From an uncultured Collinsella sp. (lineage in GTDB: Bacteria > Actinomycetota > Coriobacteriia > Coriobacteriales > Coriobacteriaceae): DNA of 14,800 bases. Below the pieces are notes generated by a model. It was not told the DNA's origin, ran no database searches, and saw only the letters and a list, made by a program, of their open reading frames with translations. Shown here in pieces: positions 1-5,626 of this stretch (its first letter is position 1; every line of letters starts with the position of its first letter). The translations under genes were made by a program, and so were the position numbers. Location: contig UQNU01000057.1 of NCBI GenBank assembly GCA_900542555.1, positions 1 to 14,800 on the forward strand. The letters are read 5' to 3'.

Positions 1-395
1 CCGACCTTCACGGTCACCTGCTTGTTCGCGGCGATGGCGGTGTAGAAGTCTACTTCCCCGTCCTCATCCTCTATATGGGCGATGACGGGCGTGGAGGTGT
101 CCGCATCCCAGCCGTCAGCCTTTACCTCAAGGGTAAGCACCATGTCCTGTTCTTCATCGTCCTTTGCTTGGAACACCAATGGGACATTCGCTTTTCCTGT
201 CCACCCGGCATGTGTGATGGCATACCCACCGCCGTCGATGAGGAGCGCCGCACAGAGGATTCCCGCACCAGCCACGCAGACCTGCTTACGGGAGAACTCG
301 CGCCCGAAAAGCACGAGCGGCTTCCCCTCTTCTTTTTCCACTGCATCCCCGGAGACCATATCGTCCGTCACCTTCGGAATCTCCGTAACCACCAT
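1..395 (-). CDS. Partial membrane-anchored hypothetical protein (N-terminal 131 residues)
   Basis: The gene runs off the left edge, so the C-terminus is missing. The visible part has an acidic N-terminal stretch (about residues 1-28), a basic segment (GREFSRKQ, 31-38), one hydrophobic segment (about 39-60), and then a polar region likely to be outside the cell containing VKADGWDADTSTPVIAHIED (91-110). Function is not recognised. ATG at 395 is chosen because GGAAGGAG lies just before it; an in-frame ATG at 431 has no ribosome binding site, and a -10-like TACAAT (430-435) would place transcription start downstream of it. The order acidic region, basic region, one membrane span, beta-rich exterior matches the protein at 10565-12061. 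It diverges from the XRE regulator and may belong to an integrated element. The reading frame is convincing; the function is open. Confidence 0.72.
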   Translation of the reverse strand, partial: MVVTEIPKVTDDMVSGDAVEKEEGKPLVLFGREFSRKQVCVAGAGILCAALLIDGGGYAITHAGWTGKANVPLVFQAKDDEEQDMVLTLEVKADGWDADTSTPVIAHIEDEDGEVDFYTAIAANKQVTVKV

Positions 396-442
396 GGCTC
401 CTTCCTGATTGCGATACTTCAGTATTTGCATTGTATTTCAAA

Positions 443-474
443 TTGTCACTTATATAGGTGTGACTTATATAGGG
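443..474 (+). promoter_or_regulatory. Promoter and operator-like tandem repeat before the XRE gene
   Basis: A -35-like TTGTCA (443-448) and a -10-like TATATA (466-471) are separated by 17 bases. The same stretch is a 15-base tandem direct repeat, TGTCACTTATATAGG (444-458) then TGTGACTTATATAGG (459-473), with one difference. GTCAC (445-449) and GTGAC (460-464) also form an inverted repeat. A small XRE regulator encoded directly downstream commonly binds such a site to control itself and the divergent gene. Binding is inferred. Confidence 0.5.
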
Positions 475-513
475 TTGGCTTGAATCATTGACACCGATGG
501 ATAGGAGGTGCCG

Positions 514-744
514 ATGACTGAGCTTGACCCCAAGATGCGCGTGGGGCTTCGCATTAAAGAATTGAGGGCTGAGCTTGGCATGAGTCAAGAGGCCTTCGCA
601 TATTCCATCGAGATGTCCCGCACCTATTTCGCCGAAGTCGAGACGGGCAAGCGAAACGTGTCTATTGAGAATATCGACCGCATAGCGAGGGGCCTCGGCG
701 TTTCCCTGAAGGAGTTCTTCAACTCTGACCTCTTTGTCAAATAA
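514..744 (+). CDS. Small XRE/Cro-C1-family DNA-binding regulator
   Basis: A 76-residue protein that is essentially a single helix-turn-helix domain (about residues 8-68). The segment LRAELGMSQEAFAYSIEMSR contains the typical MSQEAFA helix, followed by a recognition-helix region ending in YFAEVETGKRNVS and the closing IARGLGVSLKEFF. It is expected to be a cytosolic dimeric repressor or activator. ATG at 514 is preferred over the in-frame GTG at 508 because AGGAGG (503-508) sits five bases upstream of the ATG and overlaps the GTG. It diverges from the partial membrane-protein gene, and the tandem repeat between them is a likely operator. Size and layout resemble controller proteins of restriction-modification systems and regulators of mobile elements; no restriction or methylase gene is visible. 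Confidence 0.88.
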   Translation: MTELDPKMRVGLRIKELRAELGMSQEAFAYSIEMSRTYFAEVETGKRNVSIENIDRIARGLGVSLKEFFNSDLFVK

Positions 745-1063
745 GACAGAGTGCAAATCGAATTAGAACGAAAGAACAGACTTCCAACGTCGTCTAATGT
801 CCAACGGGGCTTCAATAGCAATCAAAAGATATCAAAGGCTGCCGGAAACTGGCTCGCCCTACGGCAACGACAACCTAGGTTTTCAACGCTTTCCATAGCC
901 GGAGGATCCCACATCCAACCCGTAGGCTGTGGAAAGAGTTGAAAACCGGCCCTGAGGTTGGAACTCTGAGGTGAAATATGAAGTCGCGATGATTTCACCC
1001 ATAGAATGAACTTTCACCCCTTTTTCACCCCTCAGGGGAGTTTAACCCCTATCCATACAGAAA
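745..1063. other. Gene-free, repeat-rich stretch next to the tRNA gene
   Basis: No convincing reading frame is present. The stretch contains a long imperfect inverted repeat (878-947), an 8-base inverted repeat GGTGAAAT/ATTTCACC (970-977 and 992-999), and three copies of TTTCACCC (993-1000, 1012-1019, 1023-1030). Such a concentration of repeats beside a tRNA 3' end would fit an attachment-site region, but this is inference. Confidence 0.45.
878..947. repeat. Long imperfect inverted repeat (23-base arms)
   Basis: The left arm (878-900) begins GGTTTTCAAC and the right arm (925-947) ends GTTGAAAACC. The arms pair at 21 of 23 positions around a 24-base spacer that itself contains GGAT/ATCC. There is no T-run on either side, so it is not a simple terminator. 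It could be a recombination site, a structured RNA, or the paired ends of a small element. Confidence 0.6.
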
Positions 1064-1093
1064 CAGGTCAGACGATTTATACCGTCTGACCTG
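1058..1093 (-). terminator. Probable terminator of tRNA-Arg
   Basis: A perfect 11-base-pair stem, CAGGTCAGACG (1064-1074) with CGTCTGACCTG (1083-1093), and an 8-base loop. On the minus strand it starts ten bases after the CCA end of the tRNA and is followed by a short T-rich stretch (TTTCTG). The T-tract is weak; on the plus strand it is followed by CAATTTT, so bidirectional use is possible. Confidence 0.65.
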
Positions 1094-1102
1094 CAATTTT
1101 CC

Positions 1103-1178
1103 TGGTGCCCCCGGGCGGATTCGAACCGTCGACACCCGCTTTAGGAGAGCGGTGCTCTATCCCCTGAGCTACGGAGGC
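1103..1178 (-). tRNA. tRNA-Arg (anticodon CCT)
   Basis: The minus strand folds as a full tRNA: acceptor strands GCCTCCG and CGGGGGC pair with one G-T wobble, the D arm is GCTC...GAGC, the anticodon stem CCGCT/AGCGG encloses loop CTCCTAA (anticodon CCT), and the T loop is TTCGAAT. The T stem appears to have one A-C mismatch. Discriminator A (1106) is followed by an encoded CCA (1103-1105). A TACACT -10-like box lies upstream (1189-1194) without a clear -35. It reads AGG codons. Its 3' end faces the accessory-looking DNA at 1-1060. Confidence 0.95.
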
Positions 1179-1237
1179 ATGTTGTACTAGTGTAGCAGAT
1201 TTACGCCGTTGTAATACAGCGTATAGCCACTCTTCGA

Positions 1238-1253
1238 AGTTGCGGTGGAACAG
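1238..1253. repeat. Half copy of a dispersed palindromic repeat
   Basis: AGTTGCGGTGGAACAG matches the left arm of the complete palindromes at 5090-5156 and 13718-13784 except for one base near its end. No matching right arm follows; a different repeat array begins seven bases later. It looks like a truncated copy. Confidence 0.65.
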
Positions 1254-1259
1254 CCCTCC

Positions 1260-1456
1260 GGAAAGTGTGTCCCACTATTCAGGCAAATTCTGGGTCAAAC
1301 TTTCCCAATGGGACCTCGCTGGAAACTGTGTCCCAGAATTTCGGCTCGAAACGGGACACAGTTCCCAAACGACCCCGTTCCGGAAACTACATCCCGGAAT
1401 CGGCGCTCGAACTGGGATGCACTTTCCCGATCGAGCCCCATGGGAAACTGCGTCCC
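1260..1456. repeat. Tandem array with 61-base period and internal inverted repeats
   Basis: Left half-sites of the form GGAAACTGTGTCCC start at 1260, 1321, 1382 and 1443, spaced 61, 61 and 61 bases. Right half-sites resembling GGGACACAGTTCCC lie at 1292-1306, 1353-1366 and 1414-1428. Each left half pairs with the right half about 18 bases later, giving three hairpin-capable units and a final half unit. The half-sites are conserved while the intervening bases vary, except for a GGCTCGAA/GCGCTCGAA core. It lies between the DUF956 gene end and the tRNA. Short reading frames through it look like shadows of the repeat. Confidence 0.85.
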
Positions 1457-1479
1457 ACTTGGGGGGCGCTCTTTAATGA

Positions 1480-1878
1480 CTAGTTACCTTTGTGGAAAAG
1501 GTTTTTGATAACGGAGGGGATGCTCTTGGCGCCCTTGGCCGTCACATCGATAAAGTCGGGCGAACGCACAAGCTTATCCTCGTCGACGTACTTGCGGACC
1601 GCGCGAAGCGTCTCTTTGTCGTCGCGCGTCGAAAACGTAAAGTGACCGTTGTCCTTGGTGAAGATGGCAAAACGCGTAATCTTCTTGGTGCCGCGCAAAA
1701 CCTCGGCGGCAATATAGTCGACCTCGTCCCACGGGATTTGAATATAATCCTCGGGATTGCGCTCGTTATAGTACTCAAACGCCTTATTGCCCACCATCAC
1801 GTTACCGTGGCTGGTAAGCCCCATCAGGCAGGTTGCTGGCGTTGCCAGATCGACCGTGCTGTTCTGAGATTGCGCCAT
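1480..1878 (-). CDS. manO: DUF956-family mannose PTS accessory protein (ManO-like)
   Basis: A 132-residue soluble protein of the DUF956 family, whose genes typically close mannose-family PTS operons. Recognisable stretches are CLMGLTSHGNVMVGNKAFEY near the N-terminus, IQIPWDEVDYIAAEVL in the middle, and RFAIFTKDNGHFTFSTRDDK. The biochemical role of the family is not settled; a regulatory or accessory role in sugar uptake is usually proposed. ATG at 1878 is chosen because GAGG lies five bases upstream and the family similarity begins shortly after it; the frame remains open up to 1929. It lies 120 bases past manZ, behind a terminator-like hairpin, so its expression may be lower than that of the transporter genes. 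Confidence 0.88.
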   Translation of the reverse strand: MAQSQNSTVDLATPATCLMGLTSHGNVMVGNKAFEYYNERNPEDYIQIPWDEVDYIAAEVLRGTKKITRFAIFTKDNGHFTFSTRDDKETLRAVRKYVDEDKLVRSPDFIDVTAKGAKSIPSVIKNLFHKGN

Positions 1879-1892
1879 ACGCGCCTCGCCCT

Positions 1893-1942
1893 CCAATAAA
1901 AACAATCGGACCGCATCCAGTGTACCCACCGGGTGCGGTCCG
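1893..1942 (-). terminator. Terminator or attenuator between manZ and manO
   Basis: CGGACCGCATCC (1907-1918) pairs with GGGTGCGGTCCG (1931-1942) over 12 base pairs including one G-T, with a 12-base loop. On the minus strand the stem is followed by ATTGTTTTTATT, a good intrinsic-terminator tail. It sits about 15 bases before the manO start region, so it probably ends most man transcripts and leaves manO to readthrough. Confidence 0.75.
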
Positions 1943-1998
1943 TTTCAATGGCTCAAAAGGCCTTACCTAGCAACTCTCGGTCTTAAGCCGAAGCGTGC

Positions 1999-2919
1999 TT
2001 ACATGAAGCCGCAGAAGCGACCGATGATGCCGACGGCGAAGAGAGCCAAGATGATGACAATCGGGCTGACCTTCTTCTTGAGGAGCTTGCAGACCAGCAG
2101 GGTCAGGCACACGGCGGCAAGGCCGGGGATGAGCTGATCGAGGTTGGCCTGAAGCGTGGTGACCTTCATCTGATCAAGGGCGGTAGCACCGACGGAGTTG
2201 TACATCGTCAGCGCTTCCTTGATACCCTCGGAACCGGAGGGCAGGCTAGCCCAGTCGATAAAGGCGCCAGCAGACTGCTTGACCGTGGAGACGATCGGGG
2301 TGAAGGAAATGGACACCCAGCGCTCGACCAGGGCGCCGATGATGAACATACCCAGGATGGAAGCGCCCTCGGTGACCTTGCCCATCAGACCACCGGAGAG
2401 GTCCTTGGCGATGGAGGAGCCGACCTTGTAGCCAAACTCCTGCGTGTACCACAGGAAAGCGTAACGGATGATGTTCCACGCGAAGAAGAACAGCAGCGGA
2501 CCGACGATGCTGCCGGACATGGCCAGGGAAGCGCCCAGAGCGCCCAGAATCGGGCGAAGGGTGAACCAGAAGACGGGGTCACCGACGCCGGCGAGCGGGC
2601 CCATCATACCGACCTTGACGCCCTGGATGGCGACATCATCGATCGGAGCACCGTTGGCGCGCTCCTCCTCGAGGGCGAGGGTAACGCCAATGACGGGGGC
2701 GGAAACATAGGGGTGGGTGTTATAGAACTCCAGGTGGCGCTTAAGAGCGGCAATCTGGTCATCCTTGCTGGTGTAGAGCTTCTTGATCGCAGGGATCATT
2801 GCGAAGCACCAGCCGCCGTTCTGCATACGCTCGTAGTTCCACGAGCCCTGAAGGAACTGATGACGGAAGCAAACCTTCTTGCGGTCAGCCTTGGTGAGCT
2901 GAATCTTGTTCTCTGCCAT
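1999..2919 (-). CDS. manZ: PTS mannose-family transporter subunit IID
   Basis: This 306-residue protein is the IID membrane subunit of a mannose-family phosphotransferase transporter; with IIC it forms the channel that carries a hexose in as it is phosphorylated. Family hallmarks are GWCFAMIPAIKKLY (36-49), NTHPYVSAPVIG (67-78) and KVGMMGPLAGVGDPVFW (102-118), then hydrophobic segments around 123-150 and 175-195 and a C-terminal span near 265-300. ATG at 2919 follows GGGGAG by eight bases; a GTG at 2928 is too close to that site. The gene follows manY by 16 bases, and the manY stop codon overlaps its ribosome binding region, consistent with coupled translation. Mannose is the name of the family; glucose, fructose or amino sugars are equally possible substrates. 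Confidence 0.96.
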   Translation of the reverse strand: MAENKIQLTKADRKKVCFRHQFLQGSWNYERMQNGGWCFAMIPAIKKLYTSKDDQIAALKRHLEFYNTHPYVSAPVIGVTLALEEERANGAPIDDVAIQGVKVGMMGPLAGVGDPVFWFTLRPILGALGASLAMSGSIVGPLLFFFAWNIIRYAFLWYTQEFGYKVGSSIAKDLSGGLMGKVTEGASILGMFIIGALVERWVSISFTPIVSTVKQSAGAFIDWASLPSGSEGIKEALTMYNSVGATALDQMKVTTLQANLDQLIPGLAAVCLTLLVCKLLKKKVSPIVIILALFAVGIIGRFCGFM

Positions 2920-2935
2920 ATGTATCACTCCCCTC

Positions 2936-3754
2936 CTACTCGTAATCGTTCAGAATGTCGCCGAGCGGGTCGCCGGAGCCACCGCCCATGCCGCCACCCT
3001 GCTTGGCCAGATCCTTAAGGCCAAGGTAGATGAGGGCAAGGGAGATGCCGATGAGACCAAGGGCGATCAGCGTGAGCTGAGGGATGGCAGCAAGGACAAA
3101 GCCGAGGACGAAGAACGGCCAGGTCTCCTTGGTGGCCATCATGTTGATGACCATGGCGTAACCGACGGAAGCGACCATGCCGCCGCCGACAGCCATGCCG
3201 CCGGACAGCCAGTCGGGCATAGCGTTAAGCGCGTTGGTAACGGCCTCGGCCGGGATGACGCACAGAAGCACTGCCGGGATGGCGATACGAAGGCCCTGCA
3301 TGAGGATGGCAGCATACTGCCAGCGCTCGATGCCGGAGAAGTCGCCCTTCTCGGCGCAACCGTCCATGGCGTGAGCGATAGCGGTAGCAATGGTACGGCA
3401 GATCATGGTCAGGAACAGACCAGCGACCGACAGCGGGACGGCGACGGCGATAGCGGTGGTAACGGCCTTGGCCGAATCGGTGGCGCCACCGTTGAGGGCG
3501 AGCACCATGATGATCGAAGAAGCGACCGAGGCCAGAGCGGCGTCAGGCGCGACAGCGGCGCCGACGTTAGCCCAGCCAAGGGCCATCATCTGGAGCGAAC
3601 CGCCCAGGAGGATGCCCTCCTGAAGGTGACCGGTTACGAGACCGATAAGCGTGCATGCCACGAGCGGCTGATGGAACTGGAACTCATCCAGAATGCCTTC
3701 CATACCGGCAAGCAACGCGACAATCGCAACAAGCAGAATAGTGATTGCAGACAT
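2936..3754 (-). CDS. manY: PTS mannose-family transporter subunit IIC
   Basis: This 272-residue integral membrane protein is the IIC subunit that pairs with IID for sugar translocation. The family region FQFHQPLVACTLIGLVTGHL (26-45) is followed by GGSLQMMALGWANVGAA. Several long hydrophobic segments span the protein, and a short Gly-rich soluble tail (GGGMGGGSGDPLGD) ends it. ATG at 3754 follows AAGGAGGG by about eight bases. The gene starts 18 bases after the manX stop and is clearly part of the manXYZ operon. Length and motif order are normal for the family. Confidence 0.96.
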   Translation of the reverse strand: MSAITILLVAIVALLAGMEGILDEFQFHQPLVACTLIGLVTGHLQEGILLGGSLQMMALGWANVGAAVAPDAALASVASSIIMVLALNGGATDSAKAVTTAIAVAVPLSVAGLFLTMICRTIATAIAHAMDGCAEKGDFSGIERWQYAAILMQGLRIAIPAVLLCVIPAEAVTNALNAMPDWLSGGMAVGGGMVASVGYAMVINMMATKETWPFFVLGFVLAAIPQLTLIALGLIGISLALIYLGLKDLAKQGGGMGGGSGDPLGDILNDYE

Positions 3755-3772
3755 GTATCGGACCCTCCTTTA

Positions 3773-4762
3773 CTATGCTTGAGCGGCCAGTTCGGCCTTA
3801 GCTTTCTTCAACATGGCGTCGAGATCCTCGGAGGAATCCGAAGGAACCTTGCGGACCTCGAACTTGACGCCCTTGGCCTTAAGGGCCTCGAGAGTCTTGA
3901 CGTCGTCATCGCCCATAGCGACGGCGTTGGTGACGACGACCTTGCCCTTGGAGTGAGCCATGGAACCGATGTTGACTTCCTTGATGTCGACGCCGGCCTC
4001 GATGGCCTTGAGCAGATCCTGCGGGTTCTCAAAGAGCAGCATGGCCTTGGTGTCACCAAAGCGCGTGTCCTTGACGACCTCGGCCATCTTCTTGATGGGC
4101 ACGACGTTGGCATGGACTCCCGGAGGGGCAGCCTGCTCGATCATGGTCTTGCGGAGCTCGTCGTGAGCAACGCCGTCGGAAACCACGATGATGCGGTTGG
4201 GGTTGATCTGCTTGGTCCACGTGGTGGCCACCTGACCATGAAGCAGACGGGTGTCGATACGGACGTGGGCGATCTTGATGTGCCCATCGCCGATGACCGT
4301 TCCCGGAGGGATGGCGCCTGCAGGAGCAGCGGCGGCCGCAGCCGGCTTCTTCTCCTCGGGCTCCAGAGACTCGGGCTTGACACGCACGCCAGCCTTAGCC
4401 TCAGTCACGAGATGTTTTGCGATCGCATGTGCAGTGTTCTTTGCGTCAAAGCGCTGCGAATATGCCTCGATGAGCATAGGCAGGTTGACACCGGTGACGA
4501 TAGCCCAGGAATCGTGGCCCTCGATGAGCCCGCTGATCTGGTTGAACGGCGTGCCGCCCCACAGATCAACGAGGAAGAGCACCTGCTCCTGGTCTTCGAA
4601 GGAAGCGATTGCTTCCTCGACCTTGGCACGGAAGTCGTCGGGCCCCATGCTCGGCTCGAGCGAGACCACGGCAACAGACGGCTGATCGCCAAAGACCATC
4701 GAGCCCGTCTGCTTGATTCCAGCTGCCAAGTCCCCGTGGCTAGCAAGAACAATACTTACCAT
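3773..4762 (-). CDS. manX: PTS mannose-family fused IIA-IIB subunit
   Basis: This 329-residue cytosolic protein passes phosphate from HPr to the incoming sugar. The IIA domain (about 1-120) begins MVSIVLASHGDLAAG, with the phosphorylated His at residue 9, and contains FLVDLWGGTPFNQ (63-75). An Ala/Pro-rich linker (about 133-155) leads to the IIB domain (about 160-320), where IAHVRIDTRLLHGQV carries the second phospho-His at residue 175, the same number as in the E. coli protein. The C-terminal helix ends in an Ala/Lys-rich tail. ATG at 4762 is chosen with AGGAGG seven bases upstream; the in-frame GTG at 4765 is less likely. It is the first gene of the man operon. Confidence 0.97.
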   Translation of the reverse strand: MVSIVLASHGDLAAGIKQTGSMVFGDQPSVAVVSLEPSMGPDDFRAKVEEAIASFEDQEQVLFLVDLWGGTPFNQISGLIEGHDSWAIVTGVNLPMLIEAYSQRFDAKNTAHAIAKHLVTEAKAGVRVKPESLEPEEKKPAAAAAAPAGAIPPGTVIGDGHIKIAHVRIDTRLLHGQVATTWTKQINPNRIIVVSDGVAHDELRKTMIEQAAPPGVHANVVPIKKMAEVVKDTRFGDTKAMLLFENPQDLLKAIEAGVDIKEVNIGSMAHSKGKVVVTNAVAMGDDDVKTLEALKAKGVKFEVRKVPSDSSEDLDAMLKKAKAELAAQA

Positions 4763-5089
4763 CACATAACCTCCTTTTTGTCTACGTATTTCCTACACGA
4801 CATGAAAGGAGTATAGCTGTTTGGTTTGTGGAATTATAGCTAAATCCGCAAAAGGTTGGATTATTTGTTTAAACGTCTAGGTTTGTTACAAGTTGATTAC
4901 GTTACTGCTTTTTGACTCATTACACGACAAGGCGTCGCTCATCAAGCCATGCATTTTACAGATACAAGCAGGCTGTTCATTAATATCGATTTTAGGCAAG
5001 CGCGAATGCGCTTGTACTGCCGCTATTTTGTTTAAACAGACATGGCTTGACTATTTTCGTGACTTATGATTTATGAAACCACTCAAAAT
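4763..5089. promoter_or_regulatory. Gene-free leader and promoter region of the man operon
   Basis: No gene is visible in about 325 bases of relatively AT-rich DNA. On the minus strand a consensus TATAAT (4833-4838) lies about 70 bases before manX, without a good -35 box, which suggests an activated promoter. Other structure: two palindromic GTTTAAAC sites (4867-4874 and 5030-5037), a hairpin CAAGCGC/GCGCTTG (4997-5014), and a 10-base inverted repeat TCAAGCCATG/CATGGCTTGA (4942-4951 and 5041-5050). No sigma-54 type -24/-12 promoter was seen. Confidence 0.5.
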
Positions 5090-5156
5090 AGTTGCGGTGG
5101 AATAGTTCTTGTTTAAGAGCCAGAAGGCTGAATTTAGGAACTATTTCACCGCAACT
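5090..5156. repeat. Complete dispersed palindromic repeat, copy 2
   Basis: Arms AGTTGCGGTGGAATAGTTC (5090-5108) and 5138-5156 pair at 18 of 19 positions. An inner stem AGCC-AGAA-GGCT (5118-5129) tops the hairpin. It lies 11 bases beyond the hypA stop codon and could end or protect that transcript. The outer arm sequence is shared with 13718-13784 and, in part, 1238-1253. Confidence 0.85.
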
Positions 5157-5167
5157 TATAGGGAATC

Positions 5168-5596
5168 CTAGGCGATGTGGAGGGGGTTGGCGGCGTCGAC
5201 GGCGTCGGGGACGTCGGAAGGACCGTCGGGGACAGCGTCTGCCGGGTCCTCGTCGGGGGTCTCGATCTGCTTGATCATGACCTCCTGGCCCTGCAGCAGG
5301 TATGTCTCGCCGCTACCGCAATGGGGACAGGTCTTGCCGTGCTCGACCGTCGCGTAGTCGCAGCTACACGCCTCGCAATGCGTCACAGCCTCGACGGGCT
5401 CCACAACAAGCTCCGCGCCCTGCGCGATGGGCTTTTTATCTACCGCCCAGCGCCAAGCGTCGAGCAGCAAGTCGGGAACGACGCCCGAGACCTCGCCCAG
5501 CAGCAACGTCACGCTCGAAACGCGACGTACGCCATGAGCGCGCGCCACGTTCTCGACATCGCGAATGATGTGGTAAACGATCCCCAATTCATGCAC
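5168..5596 (-). CDS. hypA: HypA-type hydrogenase maturation nickel metallochaperone
   Basis: This 142-residue cytosolic protein starts MHELGIVYHI, the family hallmark, with His2 as nickel ligand. The zinc site is CEAC (74-77) plus CPHC (90-93). HypA delivers nickel to the large subunit of [NiFe] hydrogenases or to urease. The start codon is GTG (GTG CAT GAA), supported by the conserved MHE and a GGAAG about six bases upstream. The protein is longer than the usual 113-120 residues because of an acidic, Pro-rich tail (about 113-142). It follows the large oxidoreductase by 30 bases, probably as one transcript. No hypB, hypC, hypD, hypE, hypF or hydrogenase structural gene is in the window, so the nickel enzyme it serves is unknown. 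Confidence 0.93.
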   Translation of the reverse strand: MHELGIVYHIIRDVENVARAHGVRRVSSVTLLLGEVSGVVPDLLLDAWRWAVDKKPIAQGAELVVEPVEAVTHCEACSCDYATVEHGKTCPHCGSGETYLLQGQEVMIKQIETPDEDPADAVPDGPSDVPDAVDAANPLHIA

Positions 5597-5626
5597 TTTT
5601 TCTTCCGCCGTTCCCGTTATGGCTAC

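Noticed and set aside
75..756. Plus- and minus-strand frames at 75-491, 82-408, 122-346 and 286-756
   Set aside because: They overlap the minus-strand partial membrane-protein frame or the XRE gene, which have better start sites and domain content.
1260..1456. CRISPR array
   Set aside because: The repeated half-sites alternate in orientation and vary in sequence, and the intervening segments are not uniform unique spacers; no cas genes are present.
1240..1508. Short plus-strand frames in the 61-base array
   Set aside because: They repeat the same residues because the DNA repeats, lack ribosome binding sites and overlap in three frames.
2906..4816. 636-residue plus-strand frame opposite the PTS genes
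   Set aside because: It is antisense to manX and manY, which have clear family motifs, ribosome binding sites and operon spacing. Its composition (many His, Asp, Arg) is typical of a reverse-strand shadow in GC-rich DNA.
4763..5089. Sigma-54 promoter for the man operon
   Set aside because: No GG/GC pair with the -24/-12 spacing was found on the minus strand upstream of manX.
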